Assembly (NCBI GenBank): GCA_021372535.1
Contig: JAJFUH010000126.1
Coordinates: 1-12,475 of the forward strand
Source: a bacterium
GTDB taxonomy: Bacteria > Latescibacterota > Latescibacteria > Latescibacterales > Latescibacteraceae
DNA length: 12,475 bases
Reading direction: 5' to 3'
Position numbers and translations under genes: made by a program. Positions 1-6,889 of this stretch are shown piece by piece (position 1 is the first letter of the stretch; every line of letters starts with the position of its first letter). The notes under the pieces are model-generated. The model made no database searches, was not told the origin of the DNA, and saw only the letters and a program-made list of their open reading frames with translations.

Positions 1-1
1 G

Positions 2-235
2 ACGCTCGAGCGCAAAGAAAACGAAGGCTTCAACGCTGCCACCGAGAAGTACGAAGACCTCGTCGAGGCCGGTGTCATCGACCCGACCAAGGTTGTTCGC
101 TCTGCGCTCGAAAATGCGGCATCGATTTCTTCGCTCCTCATTACCACCGAGGCTGTTGTCATCGAGCTGCCTGAAAAGGAAAAACCCGCTATGCCTTCTC
201 CTCACGGCGGCGGCGGTATGGGTGACATGTACTGA
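2..235 (+). CDS. groEL: Chaperonin GroEL, C-terminal end (5' truncated by the window)
   Basis: This is the last 77 codons of the 60-kDa chaperonin, which forms the double-ring ATP-driven protein-folding cage in the cytoplasm. The reading frame enters from the left edge (first whole codon at base 2) and ends at TGA 233-235. The text [19 protein letters not shown] followed by [10 protein letters not shown] is the highly conserved GroEL equatorial-domain C-terminal segment, and the protein ends in a flexible Gly/Met tail (GGGGMGDMY). The tail ends in Asp-Met-Tyr rather than the GGM repeats seen in Escherichia coli. The terminator at 261-294 closes the transcription unit, so this gene is unlikely to be co-expressed with what follows. 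The call is close to certain from the sequence; only the missing N-terminal part is unseen. Confidence 0.97.
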   Translation, partial: TLERKENEGFNAATEKYEDLVEAGVIDPTKVVRSALENAASISSLLITTEAVVIELPEKEKPAMPSPHGGGGMGDMY

Positions 236-260
236 GAATAATCGGTACATACGTTATATG

Positions 261-294
261 AAACGCCTGTGTCTTCGGACACGGGCGTTTTTTT
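261..294 (+). terminator. Rho-independent terminator after groEL
   Basis: A 13-bp stem pairs 261-273 with 278-290 around a TTCG tetraloop (274-277), with one G-T pair. It is followed directly by a T run through 294. It begins 25 bases after the groEL stop. UUCG loop, GC-rich stem and U tract are all present. Confidence 0.93.
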
Positions 295-407
295 ATGGGG
301 GAAAACAGGAATAATGGTATGGAAGATGAAGAAACAGTTCTTGGTCGATACCACATTTTGTACAATAAAAATGATCAAGAGCATTTACGATTTTAGATTT
401 ACGATTT

Positions 408-435
408 GACTCGCTGCGATGCATCACAGCGAATC
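408..435. repeat. Palindrome in the groEL downstream gap
   Basis: The core 411-432 reads TCGCTG, ten central bases, CAGCGA. The centre contains the perfect GATGCATC, so the core is symmetric except for one mismatched pair. Two further pairs (G408-C435 and A409-T434) flank a mismatch. It follows directly after the TTTACGATTT direct repeat. It could be an operator-like site or a dispersed repeat; the sequence alone does not decide. Confidence 0.5.
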
Positions 436-584
436 GGGTAACAATTGGGGTTTGACAGGATTACAAACAGCTTACTGAACATATTTCACTTGACAGAAAA
501 ATTTATTTTATTGATATATATGACAGATACTTTTTGCTTTTTTATGGTGTGCTTGAAGGTGGGCATGAGAATTATTTGTGAATA

Positions 585-595
585 TGGTATATAAT
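585..595 (+). promoter_or_regulatory. Candidate extended -10 promoter for the UDG-like gene
   Basis: TGG followed by TATATAAT gives an extended -10 arrangement (TGn then TATATA at 588-593, or a perfect TATAAT at 590-595). No convincing -35 hexamer sits 16-18 bp upstream. The leader to the ATG at 730 would be about 130 nt. It is a motif-only call and no more than plausible. Confidence 0.3.
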
Positions 596-729
596 ATCGA
601 GGGAGGGCGGAAAAAAATCCAGAAGCCCGATGATATAGTAGTCTACCATGGAAAGTAATTTGCATACACTACTTTTCGAAGCGGCAAAATTAATAAATGT
701 TTAAAATGTTTTAATTCTGAAGACTCATT

Positions 730-1347
730 ATGAATATCAATAACTGTATCGGCTGTACAGCGTTCCCGTGCGCCGATGTACGGCACGAGCGTTACCGTGT
801 GCCCGACATCGAGGTGACTCCGGAGAAGATATCCGTTGTCATGATCTCGGAAGCGGCGCCGGAAGCACCGGGCGACTACTATTATGCGGGAGGAGATTCC
901 CTTTTCGAGCGCACGACAGTCCAGGCGTTTTCCGATGCGGGGGCTAAGGTTAAGTCTATCGGGGATATTGTCGGTCTGGGAGTTTACCTGACCACTGCGG
1001 TGAAATGCGGGAAGACGGGTTACGGTATCAGAACGGGCACTATCAAAGAATGCTCGCTCATTCTCGAAAAGGAACTGGCCCTGTTCACGGATGCGAAAGT
1101 CCTCATGCTCATGGGAGATGTTGCCATCAAGGCGATCAACTTCATCGCCCGGCGCGCCGGAGAGGCGAGAGTCATCCCCGCGGGCTCGACCTATAAAATA
1201 CGAGGCGGTGAATTCTTCTTTCAGGGGAAACGGGTATTCCCGTCCTACCTTCAGGCAGGCCCCAGCTTTTTTATCGAAAAAAGCAAACGCAGGATGATAG
1301 CCGAGGACATATCCGCCGCCCTGCACCTCGCGGGGCTGGCCGAGTAA
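730..1347 (+). CDS. Uracil-DNA glycosylase superfamily protein, iron-sulfur (family 4/5-like)
   Basis: Probable DNA-repair glycosylase that would flip out and excise uracil (or another deaminated base) from DNA in the cytoplasm. Four cysteines match the Fe-S layout of family 4/5 enzymes: a CxxC near the N-terminus (C6, C9) and a second pair about 15 residues apart (C93 in AVKCGK, C108 in KECSL), the latter in the typical helix before LEKEL. SEAAPEAPGDYYYAGG (40-55) fits motif 1 (GEAPG-like), and VFPSYLQAGPSF (169-180) fits motif 2, where the usual His of the HPS/HPA motif appears to be Phe170. LMLMGDVAIKAI (125-136) is the conserved core strand and helix. C14 is an extra cysteine. An in-frame TGA at 718-720 means ATG 730 is the first possible ATG; no strong Shine-Dalgarno is visible. 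At 205 residues the length is normal. It could be a relative with another base specificity, or inactive. Confidence 0.72.
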   Translation: MNINNCIGCTAFPCADVRHERYRVPDIEVTPEKISVVMISEAAPEAPGDYYYAGGDSLFERTTVQAFSDAGAKVKSIGDIVGLGVYLTTAVKCGKTGYGIRTGTIKECSLILEKELALFTDAKVLMLMGDVAIKAINFIARRAGEARVIPAGSTYKIRGGEFFFQGKRVFPSYLQAGPSFFIEKSKRRMIAEDISAALHLAGLAE

Positions 1348-1882
1348 TTGTCACCGACTCCAGTTATTATTGCTCAGGCGAATACATAACGATACTTTAT
1401 ATGGAACAGATGCCGAAACACGTTCGGCATGACGTCATCAGATGTCGCCAGTTCACCACCGCAGTAATAAATCAAATCCGCTCATATCATTATAGTCCAC
1501 ATAAATCCGTGTTCAATGCCGTTATGATTGGTATTTTTCCGTTTTTCTCCCGAAAACTCAACGCTGAATGATGAATCGAAAATTGATTCCACCTGAATGA
1601 TTGTCAGATCATCGGATTTAAAACCGGGCAAAGCCGGTGTCTGTCGTTGCAATAATCGGGAAAAACGGCAGAAATTCTTGTTTACCTCGACGGGAAATCC
1701 TATATTGCTATGAAGTTCAGTATTTCCGGCGCCCGATCAGCATTATGTACTCCTGGCAGCCATCACTGTGCGGATTTATGATTGTTATGGTGGTTTCAAT
1801 GGAAGTTGAAGCTGGCAGGGAATGCATACAGCTTGTTTATTAAAAAGCGATGTTTTTTCAACCTGTTTTGGTAAGATGGTGA
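1348..1882. other. Intergenic region UDG-like gene to A1
   Basis: About 535 bases without a credible gene on either strand. It contains a 31-nt palindromic repeat (1402-1432) and a short stem ACCGG/CCGGT near 1623-1638 with no T run. No rho-independent terminator for the upstream gene and no convincing promoter for A1 is visible. The stretch around 1637-1843 is open in one frame but looks like chance or decayed coding sequence, with no recognisable motif. Confidence 0.6.
1402..1432 (+). repeat. Dispersed palindromic repeat, family 1 (left copy)
   Basis: An 8-bp perfect stem ATGCCGAA (1410-1417) and TTCGGCAT (1423-1430) encloses a 5-base loop. The 31-base segment matches the reverse complement of 12444-12474 at 29 of 31 positions; the two differences are one base left of the stem and one in the loop. 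It looks like a REP-type extragenic element. Confidence 0.8.
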
Positions 1883-4282
1883 ATGGCAGAAATTAATACA
1901 ATAACAGGAAACACGGTCAAGGGATATAGAGCAGCCGTACGCCGCGACATCCTTGCCTGTCTGGCGCTTGCCCTGATTACATGCGCCGTTTACTGGCAGG
2001 TCCGGGATCATGAGTTTGTCCTGCTGGACGACAACATGTACATTTTCGCCAACAGGCATGTGCTCAACGGTCCGACACCCGACAGTATACGGTGGGCGTT
2101 CAGCTTCAATGAGACATCCTACTGGCATCCGCTGACATGGCTCTCGCTCATGCTCGATGCCCGTCTCTTTGGCGGTAAATCCGCAGGCTTCCACCTTGAA
2201 AATGTGGCGCTTCATATTCTCAGCACGCTGCTCCTGTTTTATATCCTCCGGCGCATGACACATTCGTTCTGGCCGGGGTTTTTTGTCGCGGCGCTGTTCG
2301 CCCTTCATCCCGTAAATGTGGAATCCGTCGCATGGGCAACGGAACGGAAAAATACCCTGAGCACCTTCTTCTGGATGCTGACCGTCGCCGCGTATCTCCG
2401 GTATACTGCCAGACCGGGTATTCTGCGATATCTCCCTGTCCTCCTTTTCCTCGCTCTCGGACTCATGACGAAATCGTTTCTTGCTTCGCTGCCGTTTGTA
2501 TTGCTTCTGCTCGATTTCTGGCCGCTCGGTCGTCTCGGCATCGGGCAGGCTGTTCCTGATTCGGTTAAGGGTGAAAAGAGGGGAGTGGAAGGAAATCCCT
2601 GGCATACTGCGGGCAGACTTGTTCTGGAAAAAACGCCGCTGTTCATGCTTTCGGCAGCGGCGGTCATCCTTTCATCCCTGTCGGCCTCATCATTCCGGAC
2701 TTCCACCGAGGTGATTCCCTTTACTCACCGGGTGGCCGTCTCTTTTATTTCTTATATTCTTTACATTGTCAAAATGGTGTGGCCCGCCCGTCTCGCGGTC
2801 TATCGACCATACCCTGAATCCGTCCCGTTATGGCAGTCGGCCGGCGCCCTTCTCATTCTTCTGGGCCTTACATTCATGATACTAAAGGCTGCTCGCAGGG
2901 CGCCATATCTTACCGTGGGCTGGCTGTGGTATCTCGGTACTCTTTTTCCGGTTATCGGACTTGTACAGGCAGGATTGTGGCCGTTCGTCGCCGACCGGTT
3001 CGCATATGTCCCGTTTATCGGCCTGTATATCATGGCAGCATGGGGAGTGCCCGAACTTCTGAAACAATGGCGTTTCAGGAACTCCGTTCTCACTGTTATT
3101 TCTGTGATTCTCCTGACCGCATACGCTGCGGTGACATGGATAAATATCGGATACTGGCAGAACAGCGAGAAACTTTTCAGGCATGCCCTGGCGATTACGC
3201 CGGGTAACTACCTCATTCACAATTCCATGGGAGCTCTTTACGCTTCTCAGGGAAAATTCGACGATGCTCTCGTTCATATCAACGAAGCACTGAGGCTCGA
3301 ACCGGGCCGTCCAAGGAGCATCAGCCTTCTTGCATATGTGCTTGCCTGTCAGGGGAAAAAAGAGGAAGCCCTCGCGTATGCCCGTGAATCGGCGCGACTG
3401 ATGCCAGACAATGCCGCAATCCGTTATAACCTGGGATATGTATACTCCCTCATGGGTCGGTACGACAATGCCATCGATGAATACACCGCCGCGCTGAAAA
3501 CGGAACCTGACTATGCCGAAGCACACATGGAACTTGCCAGAATATATATAAGCCGCGGCGATCTGGGGCAGTCTCTCGTTCATGCCCGCGAAGCATCACG
3601 GCTCATGCCCGATAATGCCGACGCGCACACTGTTCTTGCTCAGGTGCTTCTCTCCATGGGTAATGTCGACGAGGCCTGTGTCCATGCCCGGATCGCGGTG
3701 CGGCTCAAACCCGATTCTGCCGATGCCCGTATCACACTTATAAAAATTCTTGAACGGCAGGGGCGGCTCGACGAAACCATCGGCAATACACAGGAGTTAT
3801 TACAGCAAAAGCCCGACAACGCAGAAGCTCGTACGATTCTGGCGCGGACACTCATGCGTCAGGGAAAGCTTACAGAGGCTCTGTCCAATGCGGAAGAAGC
3901 GGTGCGTCTCAATCCCGGTTCAGGCGAAACTCACAGCACTCTGGCAGGTGTTCTCGCTCTCATGGACAGGCTCGATGAAGCCATAGAGCAGTACCGTGAG
4001 TCTGTTCGGCTCAATCCGGGAGATTCGAATGTCCATTACAACTATGCCAATCTTCTGGTCCGGAAAGGGCAGTTGGACGATGCCGTTATCTACTATAAAG
4101 AAGCGCTGAAGCTTCAGCCCGATTATGCTCAGGCACATAACAATCTCGGAAATGTATATACATTTCAGAAAAAGTATGCGCAGGCCACAGAACAGTACCG
4201 TGAAGCCCTGCGGTATAAACCGGATTTTACCGATGCCCTGAAAAACCTTGAGAAAGTATCCGCTATCGAACGAAAGAAATAA
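1883..4282 (+). CDS. TMTC-like GT-C membrane protein with TPR array, class A (A1)
   Basis: A 799-residue membrane protein. Residues 1-21 are cytoplasmic, the first membrane helix is about 22-40, and further hydrophobic helices run to about 420. The first outer loop carries the acidic pair D49-D50 typical of GT-C enzymes, then SYWHPLTWLS. Other conserved loop motifs are HPVNVES (142-148), ERKN (154-157), RPYP (308-311) and ADRFAY (370-375). A basic loop (about 218-245) is predicted cytoplasmic. Residues 442-781 form ten 34-residue TPRs plus a capping half-repeat. The architecture matches the TMTC family, whose animal members are dolichyl-phosphate-mannose protein O-mannosyltransferases; the bacterial function is not established, so sugar transfer is inferred. 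The TPRs of A1 (several with RLMPDN) differ from those of the other three genes. ATG 1883 directly follows an in-frame TGA, which fixes the upstream limit; the Shine-Dalgarno is weak. It could be a non-catalytic paralogue (see class A substitutions). Confidence 0.9.
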   Translation: MAEINTITGNTVKGYRAAVRRDILACLALALITCAVYWQVRDHEFVLLDDNMYIFANRHVLNGPTPDSIRWAFSFNETSYWHPLTWLSLMLDARLFGGKSAGFHLENVALHILSTLLLFYILRRMTHSFWPGFFVAALFALHPVNVESVAWATERKNTLSTFFWMLTVAAYLRYTARPGILRYLPVLLFLALGLMTKSFLASLPFVLLLLDFWPLGRLGIGQAVPDSVKGEKRGVEGNPWHTAGRLVLEKTPLFMLSAAAVILSSLSASSFRTSTEVIPFTHRVAVSFISYILYIVKMVWPARLAVYRPYPESVPLWQSAGALLILLGLTFMILKAARRAPYLTVGWLWYLGTLFPVIGLVQAGLWPFVADRFAYVPFIGLYIMAAWGVPELLKQWRFRNSVLTVISVILLTAYAAVTWINIGYWQNSEKLFRHALAITPGNYLIHNSMGALYASQGKFDDALVHINEALRLEPGRPRSISLLAYVLACQGKKEEALAYARESARLMPDNAAIRYNLGYVYSLMGRYDNAIDEYTAALKTEPDYAEAHMELARIYISRGDLGQSLVHAREASRLMPDNADAHTVLAQVLLSMGNVDEACVHARIAVRLKPDSADARITLIKILERQGRLDETIGNTQELLQQKPDNAEARTILARTLMRQGKLTEALSNAEEAVRLNPGSGETHSTLAGVLALMDRLDEAIEQYRESVRLNPGDSNVHYNYANLLVRKGQLDDAVIYYKEALKLQPDYAQAHNNLGNVYTFQKKYAQATEQYREALRYKPDFTDALKNLEKVSAIERKK

Positions 4283-4284
4283 GA

Positions 4285-4316
4285 GGGCTGTGAAAAAGTA
4301 TATTTTTCACGAGCCC
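4285..4316 (+). terminator. Hairpin after A1, possible terminator
   Basis: GGGCT plus GTGAAAAA (4285-4297) pairs with TTTTTCAC and AGCCC (4303-4316), with a single bulged G at 4311 and loop GTATA. It starts 3 bases after the A1 stop. No T run follows the stem, so it is atypical for a rho-independent terminator. It may instead protect the 3' end, or be part of a dispersed repeat, since a degenerate copy lies at about 4451-4485. Confidence 0.5.
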
Positions 4317-4340
4317 CATGACGAAATGTGTTGTTTCAGT

Positions 4341-4413
4341 GCTGTCAAGGGCATGTAAGCATGTCCCCGAATTATTAATCGGGGATCAGCACTTCGTGCC
4401 GACCCTTGACAGC
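4341..4413. repeat. Nested inverted-repeat element, 73 nt
   Basis: Perfect 11-bp outer arms GCTGTCAAGGG (4341-4351) and CCCTTGACAGC (4403-4413) enclose a 7-bp stem with 8-base loop (4364-4370/4379-4385) and a small GCAC/GTGC hairpin (4389-4392/4396-4399). Folded, it would form a branched structure. It may be a miniature mobile element or a structured RNA leader for B1. Confidence 0.7.
4364..4387 (+). repeat. Dispersed palindromic repeat, family 2 (copy 1)
   Basis: Stem TCCCCGA/TCGGGGA with loop ATTATTAA. It matches 12315-12338 at 20 of 24 positions. One stem pair is C-G here and T-A in the other copy, a compensatory change. Confidence 0.7.
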
Positions 4414-4517
4414 TTATATCCACGTAAATGGTGTTTATCACAACGCTTCTAAGAAGGCGGCGAAAAGTATCTTTCATACGCCCTCATTACTTGTGGACCT
4501 GACAGCTTGATATCCAC
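4403..4517 (+). repeat. Direct repeat pair TGACAGCTT(G)ATATCCAC
   Basis: The segment at 4403-4423 recurs at 4498-4517 with one inserted G and loss of two bases at its left end. The second copy lies just upstream of the B1 ribosome-binding site. Together with the two related hairpins it suggests an old tandem duplication within this gap. Confidence 0.6.
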
Positions 4518-4535
4518 TATACAGGCATTTTTTAC

Positions 4536-4539
4536 AAGG
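4536..4539 (+). promoter_or_regulatory. Ribosome-binding site deciding the B1 start
   Basis: AAGG lies 7 bases before ATG 4547. This favours the ATG over the in-frame TTG at 4544, which would have only 4 bases of spacing. Confidence 0.6.
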
Positions 4540-4546
4540 CGTTTTG

Positions 4547-6880
4547 ATGAAGAAAAAAAACACCCGGAATCAGCCGGAAATTACCGTCCCAAAGACTGTA
4601 AAAAGTACGAATGAGAAGGTTTTCAGCCTTCGGCGCGAGGGGATTGTCTGTCTTGTGCTTATAATAGCCACGCTTGCCGTGTACGGGCAGGCGCGTCATT
4701 TCGATTTTACCAACTATGATGACAACAAGTATGTAACTGAAAATTACTCCATACGTAACGGCTTGAATCCAGAAAGCATTTCGTGGGCATTCACCACAGG
4801 ATATGCCGCAAACTGGCACCCGCTGACATGGATTTCGCATATGGTTGATTATTCGCTCTATGGACTCGGCGCAGGCGGCCATCATATTACCAGTGTATTG
4901 TTCCACGTTGCGAATACTCTTTTATTGTTCCTTGTTCTGAGGCTCATGACGGGGGCATTCTGGCAGAGCGCTGTTGTTGCCGCTTTTTTTGCCCTTCATC
5001 CGCTCCATGTGGAATCGGTTGCCTGGATTTCGGAACGCAAGGATGTGCTGAGCGCCTTTTTCTGGATGCTTACCCTGCTGGCATATTACTATTATACCGT
5101 AAATCCGGGAATAAAACGGTATCTTCCGGTGGCGCTGTGCTTTTCACTGGGTTTCCTGTCCAAACCCATGGTGGTGACATTGCCGTTCGCTTTATTGCTG
5201 CTCGATTACTGGCCGCTCGGTCGATTGAAAATCGGGCAGTACGGTATGGCTTCCGCGCCGAAAATCAATGAAAGAATTCACTCCGGGAAAAGAAGAATGA
5301 CGCCCGGACAAGTACTTATCGAAAAAATCCCCCTGTTCTTCCTTTCTGCTCTGTTCAGCTTTATAACCTATTTCGTTCAGGAAAAAGGCGGGGCAATACA
5401 GGCTTCGGAGCTGTTCCCCTTCCGACTCCGGTTCGAGAATGCTATCGTATCGTACATAATCTACATGTACAAGACAATCTGGCCTTTCAGGCTCTCCGTA
5501 TTCTACCCTCATCCCGGCGAATCGCTCAAGATGTGGCAGGTTATGGGATCGGCGGCGCTGCTTGTCATCGTTACCGTACTGATTATCAGAAGCGCGCGGC
5601 GTTATCCTTTCCTCGTTACGGGATGGTTGTGGTTTCTCGGTATTCTTGTGCCGGTCATCGGCCTGGTTCAGGTGGGTATTCAGGCTCTGGCAGACCGGTA
5701 TACCTATATTCCGATCATCGGCCTTTTCATAATGGCCGCATGGGGTATTCCCGAGTGTATGAAACGGTGGAATTACCGGAACATCGCCCTTTCTGTTGTG
5801 ACGGGAGTTCTGGTCACCGCGAGTACAGCAGCTGCATGGGTTCAGACAGGGTACTGGCGGGACAGCAGCACCCTTTTCAGGCATGCAGTCGATGTCACAT
5901 CGAATAACTATCTTGCTCACAACAATCTGGGTGCGTTTCTCGAAGAACGGAAAGAGCACGACGAGGCCATCAGGCATTTCGAGGAAGCTCTCCGCATAAA
6001 TCCCGACTATCCCGACGCCAATAACAATCTTGGAGTTTTGCTCAACGGTCTGGGACGCAGCGAGGAGGCGATGGATCACTTCAGCAGGGTGCTCCGGGTT
6101 AATCCGAACCATGCGCGGGCGCATAACAATATGGGATCCGTACTCGATGGTCTGGGACGGCATGACGAGGCGGCCGTACATTTTCTCATAGCCATCGATA
6201 ATGATCCCGGATATATCAACGCATACAACAATTACGGTATTTCACTGGAACGTCAGGGCAAACTGGATGAGGCAACCGCTCAGTTTCTCACGGTGCTGCG
6301 CCTCGAACCTTTCAACGCGGAGGCGCACAATAATCTGGGAAGTGTCTGTCTGCGGCAGGGAAAGATCGATGCAGCCATATCCCACTATAAGGAAGCGCTC
6401 GGACTGAAACCCGATTATCCTGAGGCGCTTGTCAACCTCGGCAGTATCATGCTGCAGCAGGGCAGGCTCGATGACGCCCTCAACTATTGTAACGAGGCTC
6501 TGCGCCTGAATCCGGATTATGCTGATGCCTATTACAATCTTGGTAACGTCTATGCCCGCCAGGGGAGGTTCGACGATGCCTGTAGCAGGTATTATGATGC
6601 GCTCCGGTTGAAACCCGATCATGCCGAAGCGCAGATGAATCTCGGAAATGTGTTTTATTCGGGCCGCGGAAACCTCGATTCAGCCTATGTCCATTACAGC
6701 GAGGCGCTCCGTCTGAAACCCGATTATCCCGAGGCCCATAATAATCTTGGCAGCCTTCTCTTCAGCAGGGGAAATATCGGTGAAGCAGCCCGTCACTTCA
6801 GCGAGGCGGTACGGCTCAAGCCCGATTACGAGGAAGCCCGGCAGAATCTCGAACATATTCGCGCCCTTATCAAAAAGTGA
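4547..6880 (+). CDS. TMTC-like GT-C membrane protein with TPR array, class B (B1)
   Basis: A 777-residue protein built like its neighbours. A basic cytoplasmic N-terminus (1-30) is followed by the first membrane helix (about 31-49). The first outer loop has D58-D59 and NWHPLTWISHM; then come HPLHVES (151-157), ERKD (163-166), YPHP (320-323) and ADRYTYIP (382-389), all at positions predicted to face outward. These are the forms I regard as canonical for bacterial TMTC-like proteins, so this class is the better candidate for an active glycosyltransferase using a lipid-linked sugar. The inner loop 225-258 is rich in Lys and Arg. Nine TPRs span about 454-760, plus a half-repeat; the eighth has one extra residue (SGRGNLD). 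TPR consensus residues (NNLG, A at position 20, LKPDY) are strong. The gene ends 9 bp before A2, so the two are probably one operon. The sugar and the acceptor are unknown. Confidence 0.92.
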   Translation: MKKKNTRNQPEITVPKTVKSTNEKVFSLRREGIVCLVLIIATLAVYGQARHFDFTNYDDNKYVTENYSIRNGLNPESISWAFTTGYAANWHPLTWISHMVDYSLYGLGAGGHHITSVLFHVANTLLLFLVLRLMTGAFWQSAVVAAFFALHPLHVESVAWISERKDVLSAFFWMLTLLAYYYYTVNPGIKRYLPVALCFSLGFLSKPMVVTLPFALLLLDYWPLGRLKIGQYGMASAPKINERIHSGKRRMTPGQVLIEKIPLFFLSALFSFITYFVQEKGGAIQASELFPFRLRFENAIVSYIIYMYKTIWPFRLSVFYPHPGESLKMWQVMGSAALLVIVTVLIIRSARRYPFLVTGWLWFLGILVPVIGLVQVGIQALADRYTYIPIIGLFIMAAWGIPECMKRWNYRNIALSVVTGVLVTASTAAAWVQTGYWRDSSTLFRHAVDVTSNNYLAHNNLGAFLEERKEHDEAIRHFEEALRINPDYPDANNNLGVLLNGLGRSEEAMDHFSRVLRVNPNHARAHNNMGSVLDGLGRHDEAAVHFLIAIDNDPGYINAYNNYGISLERQGKLDEATAQFLTVLRLEPFNAEAHNNLGSVCLRQGKIDAAISHYKEALGLKPDYPEALVNLGSIMLQQGRLDDALNYCNEALRLNPDYADAYYNLGNVYARQGRFDDACSRYYDALRLKPDHAEAQMNLGNVFYSGRGNLDSAYVHYSEALRLKPDYPEAHNNLGSLLFSRGNIGEAARHFSEAVRLKPDYEEARQNLEHIRALIKK

Positions 6881-6889
6881 AACACAGTC

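Larger units (their letters stand above)
236..729. other. Intergenic region groEL to UDG-like gene
   Basis: About 490 bases with no credible gene. Besides the terminator it holds a direct repeat of TTTACGATTT (384-393 and 398-407), a near-perfect palindrome (408-435), two TTGACA hexamers (452-457 and 490-495) and a purine-rich GAGGGAGGG (599-607) with no start codon at ribosome-binding distance. The second TTGACA lies 17 bp from GATATA (513-518), a plausible but weak promoter. The region is strongly AT-rich from about 340 onward. Confidence 0.6.
4283..4546. other. A1-B1 intergenic region rich in hairpins and duplicated segments
   Basis: About 260 bases, no gene. From left to right it holds a long hairpin (4285-4316), a 73-base nested inverted-repeat element (4341-4413), a degenerate second copy of the first hairpin (about 4451-4485), and a repeated segment TGACAGCTT(G)ATATCCAC (4407-4423 and 4500-4517). 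TGGACC (4494-4499) and TATACA (4518-4523) are 18 bp apart and form a weak candidate promoter for B1. Confidence 0.65.

Noticed and set aside
648-704. 18-codon open frame between candidate promoter and UDG-like gene
   Set aside because: No ribosome-binding site at proper distance and no run of regulatory codons, so a leader peptide cannot be supported.
643-1326. 227-codon open frame on the minus strand over the UDG-like gene
   Set aside because: The plus-strand frame has clear Fe-S cysteine and glycosylase motifs; the minus-strand product looks like a complement shadow.
1637-1843. 68-codon plus-strand frame before A1
   Set aside because: Short, no motif, no clear ribosome-binding site; could be chance.
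1796-2605. 269-codon minus-strand frame over the A1 start
   Set aside because: Antisense to conserved membrane-domain motifs of A1, with charged low-quality sequence and no recognisable family.
4341-4413. tRNA-like folding, 73 nt
   Set aside because: Size is suggestive, but there is no T-arm consensus, no anticodon-arm geometry and the outer stem is 11 bp rather than 7.
5192-6181. 329-codon open frame on the minus strand inside B1
   Set aside because: Antisense to a strongly conserved coding region; its protein has no recognisable domain and its length follows from the codon use of the TPR gene.
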